Origin: Euglena gracilis
Lineage: Eukaryota; Euglenida; Euglenophyceae; Euglenales
Length of the DNA stretch: 64,000 bases
Reading direction: 5' to 3'
Assembly: GCA_039621445.1 (NCBI GenBank)
Contig: CP154956.1
Span: forward strand, 14,310,166-14,374,165
The notes beneath the pieces are model-generated. The model was not told the origin of the DNA, did not search any database, and saw nothing but the letters and a program-made list of their open reading frames with translations. Below are positions 52,301-62,811 of this stretch, piece by piece. Position 1 is the first letter of the stretch; every line of letters starts with the position of its first letter. The translations under genes were made by a program, and so were the position numbers.

Positions 52301-55300
52301 CCTGCTGGGGGGTCCGCCCGGGACCCACCCGCCCCCCCCTCTGGGGGGTTTGGGGGGGGGGGGGGCTTCCGAGTCGAAAAGAAGCCGGGTTGGATGCGGC
52401 CAAATGAATGAAAGAAGAGTGCAAGCACACACAAAAAAGCCGGCTCACAAAAATGCATTGCCAACCAGATGCACGCAGGCACACATGTCTGTCATAAAGG
52501 CAGCCATACGAGCTGGGCAGGGGGGAGGGAAACGCAACACATGGACCTCAAAAAAACGCGACAGAAAATAACGTAAAAAAATGCATACAAATACATGCAA
52601 AAAAAAACCACAAACTGCAAGAAAAAATCCTTCTGGGGCTTTTGGGGCTTTTGGGGCTCCCCGGGATGTACTATCTGCCGGAGAAAGAATTTTTCAGCTC
52701 AGCCAGGGGAATTTTCCTATTTTGCATAAAGAAGAAGCATTTTGTTGACCAAAAAATGCAAAATCTTTAAAAAAAGACAAAACTATTGGTCCCGGGGAAA
52801 AATAGGGGCCAAAGAAAGGAATATTTCATAGTGAAAAAATTCCCAGCAAAAATCGAGAAATCACCACGAAGAAAACACAAAATAAACACAAAAAAAAGGT
52901 GTTTGTGTTTCCAGTTTTGGAGCTGAGTTGTGCATATGCCCCTCATGTGTACACATCACACGGCGTGTGCTAACAAACACAAAAATACGTCACGACCTAC
53001 CTGCACGAGGTGCAGCAGCTCCTGGATGTTATTGGCCCACGACGCCGGGTCCAGGTTCTTCTGCTGGACCGCGTCCTCCGCCACCTTGCGCGCGATGCTT
53101 TTCAGGTCGCGGAGGGACGTGCCGCGCTCCCGCCGGTGCTCTGGCCCCTCCGGTGGGGCAAACCATCGACCCTCAGAGGGCAAAGAGAAATATCACAATA
53201 ATTAGTATATGACAAATATTTTATTTAGTATAATACATAATATTTCATTATGTATTTATTTAGTATAATATATAAAATACATAATATTCAGTACAAATAT
53301 TTATCAGTACGTCACAAGCAATATCACCAAAAGAATCGCCGCCATAAAAAAATCCAAAAAAACAAAAAAAACCCAGTTTGTTCCCCCCTTGCACCCCGCA
53401 CATGTGGTGGCCATGTCGCGTGGGAGTCTGCAGCAGGGAATGGACGTGGAAAGAAAGGGAAGACCAAATGGCACCCACAAATCCGCCTGATTACTGCGGG
53501 TCGAAAATGGAAACAATTTTTAAAAAAAAATTCGGACCGCCGTTTCCCTCCGAAACTCCTGATGAGAGATTTCTTTCAGGTTGGGGCGCTCGGACACAAA
53601 CCGTCAAAAAACATCTGCAATCCCGATTCAAAAACCTGGAAAACTATATTCTTTGTTTGAAGAAGAATGAAATCGACCAGACCTATGATGAATGCCCAGG
53701 AAATGTTCCGGCCAATTTTTCAGCGGATGAAACCACAGGCGAAAGAGGTAGGTCAGGGTCCCATTTGGAAATGCAGTAGATTATTGCAGCATTCTGATTC
53801 GCGACATCAACCCCCGCCCCGGCCAAGCACCGCTGGGGGCAGCGGACTGGGGATTGCGGTCGTCGTGGCGCTCCGACTTCTCCAGGCGCAGCAGCTTGCG
53901 ACCAGGGCTGTACAGCCGGGGGGGGGGGGGGGGCGGGGGGGCTTCGACCCCCCCATCAACCTCCCGTGAACCTAATTAATCAAGTTTTTTAAATAAATTT
54001 TTAATTAAGTAAAAATAATAAAAAATAATAATAATTTTTGATTAATTAAAAATTGATTCATTTTTACTAAATCAATTTTTTCCAATCAAACATGTTGCCC
54101 AAGTTATATTTCTCACACATCGCACATTTGGCAAAAAAGAAAAACACTCAACTTCCGCCCATATGTCATGCAACCCACACGCCCCACTGGGGGAAGGGGC
54201 AAGCTATTCGGGTCAGCCCTGCTTGTGGGGCACGAGGCGGAGGTCGCCCGTGAAGTCCAGCTTGATGAGGTAGCAGCGGGTGTCCAGCACCTTCAGGCCG
54301 AAGGGCACCAGGTACTGAATGTACGACAGGTCCTGAAGGGGGAACAGAAGGAGGCAGAATTGGGGGGTTGCCTGGGGGGTGGCAATGGAATGTCGTGCTG
54401 GCATGCAAACCGATGCCAATCGTGGAACCCATCCCAAAGGACTGAAGAAACAGGAGAGTGCTGGAGAACCAAAAATATGAACAAGGGATAAAAAGGTTTG
54501 CTTTTGCTGAGCAGGAATAGCTCAATCAACTGATTAGATAAATGTTTTTCTTTGAATGGGTATACGTAAAAAAAACATGGATACAAAGACAAAAAAATCA
54601 TAAAAATATGGAACTGTTGAGATCGGCGAACTTGATGGCAGGTGGTCTCTGCCCAGGAAAAGTGGGTTTGGGAATGGCTGCAGGGGGCTCATTGGTGGGA
54701 TGGGCGACCCCCGGCCACCCTTGCAACCCACCCATTCCCGTTCAGCGTTGCCTGGCAGTCTGTGAGTTGGGGGGGGGGGGTTGCCGGCACACACCACGCC
54801 CAAGTCGTACTTCAGCGGGAACTCCTTGTGGTTGCGCAGCATCTCCACCGCGACGTGCACCTCCATGTCTTCCTGCAGCTCCCCGTCCCCGCCCACCATC
54901 TGCACGTACCGCCTGCAGTGGTGGGTGGTGGTGGCATGTGAGGGGCAAATCGCACACAATGTGCCACATTCTGTGCTGCGATAATCAAATGCAAAAAAAA
55001 AGGTTTAGACGGGCATGTGCAGTTTCGAGCCTGCAGAACTTAAGAACGCAAAAAAAAACTTGTCTCAATCACCCTAATGTGCTTATAGAACCTGTACCCG
55101 ATCACTTGAATTCAATGTTCTTGATGTTCAGTGTATTAGCAGGCTGATTCGCAGGGAACCTGTTTCCAAGCAATGAAGTTGAAAGTTGAGTTGGTTATTG
55201 TAAGTTTCATTTTTTTGTGCAAAAGGAACCGTTAATTGCAAGTCATTCAAGTGAGTGGGGGATATCTCCAAGGATTTGAGTCTTTTTGGCGAGGCTCAAA

Positions 55301-58300
55301 TAATATCTGCCAACATAAATCCCCCATTCCTCTTGGACATGGATTTCAGGCGTAGGGGCGGCGTGGCAACCCCCCACAGTCAACTGTTGTGGGGGGAGCA
55401 AAGAGACCTGGGTATGAAGAAAGGCAAGCCCGTGGCAACATCCCGAAGCAGCGTCCGGAACACCATCTGTGGAAGAGTCCAGGCGGAGAAAGATACCAGG
55501 CACAGGAAAAAAACCACTTGTGACCTGTTGTATACAGGTTGCCAACACAAAAAACATACCCCCCCTGACAGCACAAAAAACATACCCCCCCCATTTTTTT
55601 TTCAGTTTTTGTGGCAGCCATAACTTCGGCTGTGCACCATGTTGAGGTCTCGGACATACTCCATATTGTTGCCTGTGAAATACCCATCTAAAGATGTCTC
55701 TGTGCATTTTCCTCGATTCCCCCTCCACCCCGAGTTATGGGCCCCTCAAAAGTGCTCCGCACACGACAAGCGAAAATTTTGAAAACATGGATTTTGGGCC
55801 GGGTTGGAATAATAAACAGCTCACCACTCGGGAACCCTAAGGAGTTGGGCTCTGGAACTTGGTGGGTCGGATTGGCCATGAAATAGGCTTTAAAAAATAT
55901 CTACATCAAAATTTGCCATCTCGACACCCAGAAAAAGTTATTTTATGGTTTTTGGGGCCAGCTCCAAAAAAATTTAGCCCTTTTGGTGTGGGAAAACCTA
56001 AAAAATGTGTGTTTCCCACACAAAAAGGGCTAAATTTTTTTGGAGCTGGCCCCAAAAACCATAAAATAACTTTTTCTGGGTGTCGAGATGGCAAATTTTG
56101 ATGTAGATATTTTTTGAAGCCTATTTCATGGCCAATCCGACCCACCAAGTTCCAGAGCCCAACTCCTTAGGGTTCCCGAGTGGTGAGCTGTTTATTATTC
56201 CAACCCGGCCCAAAATCCATGTTTTCAAAATTTTCGCTTGTCGTGTGCGGAGCACTTTTGAGGGGCCCATAACTCGGGGTGGAGGGGGAATCGAGGAAAA
56301 TGCACAGAGACATCTTTAGATGGGTATTTCACAGGCAACAATATGGAGTATGTCCGAGACCTCAACATGGTGCACAGCCGAAGTTATGGCTGCCACAAAA
56401 ACTGAAAAAAAAATGGGGGGGGTATGTTTTTTGTGCTGTCAGGGGGGGTATGTTTTTTGTGTTGGCAACCTGTACATTGAGTGGAACAGTAACCAAAGAC
56501 TTATGCAGTCTGGAGGGAACAACACTGCCATTCTGTACAGTTGTCCGACTTCTCCTGACCCCGCCTGCAACCTCCCAGTGTCATAGGTTGGGTGAGAGGG
56601 GGTTTGATGGAATGGGTTCAACGAAGGGGTAGGGGGGGGGGGGGGGGGGGATGCAACTTGGCCCTTCAAATTATGCAAGCCAAAAAACTGCAAAAAAATG
56701 CAAAAAAAATGCAAAAAAATGCAAAAAAATGCAGCTTGCATGAAAACCTTGAGAAAAAGCTGGAATATGACAGAGCTTTGCTGCCTAAAATCAAAAAAAA
56801 AATTCCAGGGCAAAATATTTTATGTAAAAAATGCAAAAAAAAGCAAAAAGATCCAAATTATGCAAGTTGCATCCCCCCCCTGGTTGGGGTCGGGGGGGGG
56901 GCGCTTTTGTCGGAACAAATTCTGCAACGGCATCATCAGCCGCAGGCCTCGGGGGCGGACCTCGCGCTTCCCCTCCCGGGACATGCGCTCCTTCAGCTTC
57001 ACCAGCAAGTAGTCCTCCACCGGCTTGTCGTGGTCGCTGTCCCACTTCACGACGCGGCCCGTCTTGACGGTCCCGTTCCAGCCGGAGGGCAGGTACTCGT
57101 TCAGTAGCTGCATTTGGTCCACCACCTGTGTGGGTGTTCGGGTGGGGGGGGGGGTGTGGGTCTGCGGCTTGGGTGGCGGGACGTTGCCACAGTTCAGGTG
57201 GGGAAAACGGCCTCGAATGTTTTTTTTTAAAAAAATGCACTGTAGAATTTTGAAGAACACCGCCAATAGATTTGGCACAAAAAAATGGAAAATGCACAAT
57301 AAACCTGAAAGAAACAAAGCTGCACAAAACAAGCTACACATCCACTCCCAACCACAACGCATATCCCCCCAGATACACATATTGACAATGACCAACGTTT
57401 CTGCTCCGTTTCTCCCCCCTATTCAAAAGACTGCTGCCAGCTCTAATGCCCCTTCTGCATCAGAGGGAAAAAATACCTCCACTTTCTGGTCGTCGCACAA
57501 GAACAGCGGACTGGTTTGTGGGTTGAACAGCAGCACTTTGCACTGGGACAGAGCGGCTGCCAGGTGGGTGCAGCGGAGCAGGCACTCAAGATACCTGAAG
57601 GGAGAGGAAAGACACAGGAAGAGGGAAACACGAGATTGGATGGCATGCACTCCAATGCACAGCACGGAGCACATTCATACAACAGGATGAAGGGGAAAAT
57701 GAAAACTGAAAAAAAGAACAATGTATCTACACGTGTACGACAAACAACACACACACACACACACACACACACACCAAACCACACCACACCACACCACACC
57801 ACACCACACCACACCACACCACACCACACCACACCACACCACACCACACCACACCACACCACACCACACCACACCACACCACACCACACCACATGACACC
57901 ACACCACACCACACCACACCACACAACAAAATACAGCACATCACAACACATGCAGAGACCAAGATCAAATGCAGGCACCCTTTCTCACACATCCATAAGC
58001 ACAGCACACGTGCAGCATACCGGTCCATGACACCGTACCCGTACTTGCTGGCCTGCCAGGAGAACAGGTGGACACCCTCGTGGTGGGTGAAGAACTCCCG
58101 GACCGGCTGCGGCTTCCCGTCGATGACGGCGTAACTGAACGGCTGCGTGTGCGTCGCCGCCGCCCCGGACTTCTCCTGCGCATCGGGGTCGATCCAGCCT
58201 CCGTGGGTGGGGTCACATTATCACGTTTTCCCTGTTGCTGTTTTGTGCTGCTACCCGTGTATGTTGCCTCTTTCTGCTCCGTGTCTGTATGTATGTGTGG

Positions 58301-60989
58301 CTTCCTGCACTGCTCTGTTGCTGTGGTGCCTTTTTTCTGTGAACTGTGTCATTTTTGAGCGACGAACCTACAAGTGGGGGGTGGCTCCGAAAAACACATA
58401 AAAAGGGGGAAATGGCGAAATTGTGAACCTGAAAAAGGCAAAAGAAAAAAACAAAAAAAATATTTCCCTGGTTGTCAGCTGAAAGTTGGAAACAGTCGCC
58501 CAGTGGGAAAGTGAAAAGAACAAATCAGTGCGGCTTTCTTTTGCCGAACGATCAACGTTTTTGTTGATATAATGTTGTCCATTGCACACAAGCCCATTCG
58601 GTGTCCGTGGTCAGTGTCGGTGGTGTGAAATGTTGTTGCCCAGCGCGCGTGGCAGACAATTCAGACCGCCTATATGCCCCGGAGCAGGGGATCACGGTCA
58701 TTGCCCTGGGTTCATGGGTTCTGGTAAATCAATCAACCAGTTGGTCGACTGGTAAACTGGTTCACCAACTACTTGGCCAACCTTGGCAGCCGGCCACAGC
58801 CCCCCACCCCGCTTCCGGCTACTGTTTGGGACAGGGTTCAGTCAGGCAGACCTGCAGGGTCATCAGCTCGCTGCGGATTTCGTTGAAGTAGCCGTCGGTG
58901 AAGCTGAAGCCCATGTACAGCAGTGTGCTGCGAGCCATGACGGTCTTCAGGAAATTGGAGTAGGCCGGGTTGGGGGCCGGCTTCGACTCATCCCCATCAG
59001 GGTGCCAAAGACCCCAAAAATAATAATAAACAACAACCACACAAAAGCCTTCCAACAAACTGCAAATTTTGCCAAAATTGAAGAAAAAAAAACACAAATC
59101 AAACACTCTCCTTGTGTGACGAGGGGAAACCCCTCACCCACCCTCCGATGCCATACACAGGGAGGGGAGGTCAATCAGTCACCACCAGCCTTCCCCGCAC
59201 CACCCCAAACGCCGAGTTGGGGAACTGCCGAAGGGAAGCCGGGGCGAGATGCAACAGGCCACGGTACCCCTCACGGGTCAAGACGATGGACTGGGGGCGA
59301 GAGGAGGAGAGAGCGAGTCCAACGAGGGGATTATTTGTGGGGTGTGTTTTCTCTCGTGAATAAAAAACAGAACCAACCAAGGTTTGTCGAGTTCTACAGT
59401 ACAAACACATGAAAGGGGAGATTGCGAACTGAGCGAGTGCTCCGTATGCACCTCAGTCAGTGGTGGAAAGGTCCAGTCCACTTTCAAAAAAAAGCGTCAC
59501 TTTTTGAAAGGAGGGGGTCGGTCCCTCTGGCCCCTCGGCCAAAAATGGCCAAAATCAAAGGATTTTGTTGAGACACCCACCTTCGGCGCCGGGTGGCCAC
59601 TTTCAGCTATTCCTGGCCAACCCCACCCGGGGGGGGGGGGGGTCTGGAGCGAGCCAAAACCAGTCAGTCACTCCGAAAAGACCAATCAGTCACCCCCCCC
59701 CCCCGAGACAATGGTATGATCCAGTTTGGTCCGCTGCAGCCTCACTGGCCCCCGTGCCAGGCGGTGTGTGCCGGGTGGAGGGGAGGGGCGTCAGACCTGG
59801 GGGTCCGACGTGCTGCCGTGGATCTGGATGACGGGCCGGCTGTCGCTGTCGGACTCCTCGGACTCCGCACTCCGGCCCTTTTCACTGGGGCGGAGGGGGG
59901 GGAGGGTAATAGATGTAAATTTTGGAATTCTTTCTTGCACACATTCTTTTGAATTTTACAAACATGTACAGAAAATGCTGTTGAACTTCGGCAACACCGA
60001 CCAAGCTTCTTTTCAGTCAGAAGACCCCCCCCCCGGTCCAAATAAGTGATTTGAGGTGGGGGGGGGATTGCTGGGCTGACCGTGCCCAAATCCAATGTGC
60101 TGTTTATTTGCAAGCAAAATTTTTTTTGGAAAACTCTGCCACAGCCCTCAAAACCCCAGTCCCGGGGAAGGGCACCGTGTTGGGTCCCATTGCCAGAGCC
60201 GTGTGCCGGAGCCAGGCCAGTCCCAGCCCAGCAGTCTGAGGCCCGAGACAAAGTGACCCCCCCCAAAATAACATTTTGTTAACGCAAGTTAGATACACTG
60301 CACCATTTGGGGTCCAGGCTAAACAAAATATGGTATGATTATATAGAACATTGTACATAATCACATTATGTCATATATACACACATTAGACATTATATAT
60401 ACACATTCCTAAATATTTTTACTGTATTATTATTGCATTATATTGCATATTATATCTTGCATATTGTATTATATTATCATTGTAATATTATTGTATTATT
60501 ATTATCATTATTCATTTTATTATTGTATTATTAAATATTTGTTTATTGAATTTCCATATTTATATTCAAAAATTCTAATTACCATGCTATTTATACATTT
60601 GTGTCCATTATTGGAACCTGCTTGTTTCCAAGGGTTCGGTAGTCGAAAATTTCTGAAGATGGAAAAAATATTCCCAACTTGGAAACAAAGCAAAACTGGC
60701 TTGAAACATGAGAAAACCACCCCCTAGCAGAATAAAAAAATCTGAATGAAATCCAGGTGGCTGTGGCTTGGTAGCATATAAACCACCAGCAGGACCTACG
60801 GCCGGTGTGATCTGTGTCACACACAGATATGCCGTGCCATTACACATTTCTCAATATCAAAAGACCAGAGAAACATTGGTAGTTCACACATGCGCACGCA
60901 CACCACCCGCCCACCCACCCACCCACACACACAATACACACCCACCCACCCCCCCCCCCACCCACCCCCCCACACCCCCACCCACACCC

Positions 60990-61020
<31 letters not shown>

Positions 61021-62778
61021 ATACACACACACCACACACACACACACAATACACACACACAATACACACAGACACACAGACACACACACACACACACACA
61101 CCGGTTGCGGATCATGTTGAGGTACTGTGGTTTCCGGCCCTTGGTCTGTGGGGTGATACCCTTCGCCACGGAGCAGGGGTTCTTGGTGCGCTGCCGCTCG
61201 TCACAAAAGCACAACAGCTGGTCGTAGTTGGTGGTCGGCAGCAGGGGTCGCAACAAAGCCGCGGTCTGTTTAGAATTTCATTGAAACTCGGCAGGGGTCT
61301 TTTTTTGAGGGGTGCATTTTGGGGGATAAATAAGCCTGGTGGTTTCGATGATGCCTGGTGGCCGAAACCCTCCGGATCTTCATGAAAGTCATATGAAAGT
61401 TTATTATATCTGAAAATTTATTTTGGTGTTGTTTTCATTTTCACACTTTTTTTAGTGTCGAAATGGGCATACGAGTTTTTTTGTGAGCAATGAACAACAC
61501 CGTCTCACCCATTCTCGGACTGATCCACAATGAGAGTTTTGGTTTTTATTTTCAAAAAAAACCAACCCCACAAAAAAAAACATGCTTTTTGAGGTTTTGA
61601 TCCTGTGCTACATTTGTAACCTACCCAAAACAGAGTTGAACTGTTGAGGGCCACTCGAGCATTTAATTTACACCTGCCAACATCACTGCTACCATCATGA
61701 TTGCTGTGTTGTTGCAACTTTGTTCCCACCGCTCACCTTGTAAACAGCATGCCGCCAAAGTGAGAGGTTTAGGGGCTGCCCTGTCAGTCCCTGGGCAAAA
61801 TACCGCTGACAGGGAGGTGCCGCACCATGAGCAACCGGGCAGCCATCTGCTTGTACCTGTACCACGGCCAAGAACAGAATGGAATGCAACACAAAATTTT
61901 CCATGCAAAAATTAAAAAAAAGCCAGGGAAATCAAAAAAAAACACAAACATTCAAAAAAGGCAAACAACAAACAAAAATACATACAAAAAATGCAAAAAA
62001 AAATGCAAAAATGCAAAACAGAAGAAAAAAAAGAAGAAGAAACCGTTTGTGTTCCCCCCAGCAACAGGACACCTGGTGCAGAACAAAAAAGGCATCGACG
62101 GTGTGGTTGGCGGTTGGGGGGCGGGGCACAAATAACTGCTACCGCTCACTTTCGACCTTTTGGCCCCAGAAGGGCATTCACTAGCTCCGTCTACAAGTCG
62201 CACAAGGCTCACGGAGTGACGGACAACCCAGCGGCAGCCCAGTGGTAGCAAGGGGGGCCACACTGTTCGCTGTACTGCAGGATGTACGCCCCATTGAGCA
62301 GCTGCCCGTCCTTGGCCATCTCCAGCATGCCCTGTGGGAGAGACCGCCCCGTCAACCGTTGTCAACTTGCCTGGGGGGGGGGGGTGGCTGTCCCAGGGGG
62401 GCCACCCTGGGGAATGGCTGCCACACAGTCGGGGGCAAAGTGTTTAAAATATGCACCAAGCATGCCGAACACCAGGCAGAAAATGCACAATCTGCCCTTT
62501 TCAAGTTGGGGCAATATATTTAACCCTCGATGAAACAATCACCCCCCCAAAAAAACTTTTCAGAAGCATAATCCTCGGCCTTTGTCTGAGTTGTGCCAAA
62601 AGTCAGGACAGACTCCAAAGAGCCCGCAAACCTACATGTGATCAAATGCTAACAGGAAAATTTTGGTTTCTTCTGCATTTTTTTAAAAAAAAAGTTTTTC
62701 CACCCGCCCACCCTTTGCACACACGCGCACCCACCCACCCACCCACCCACACGCGCGCATGCACACACGCACAAACAC

Positions 62779-62811
<33 letters not shown>

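Noticed and set aside
55859-56148. Apparently duplicated 80-residue proteins on opposite strands
   Set aside because: They arise from the symmetry of the palindrome; no start context, homology or coding bias.
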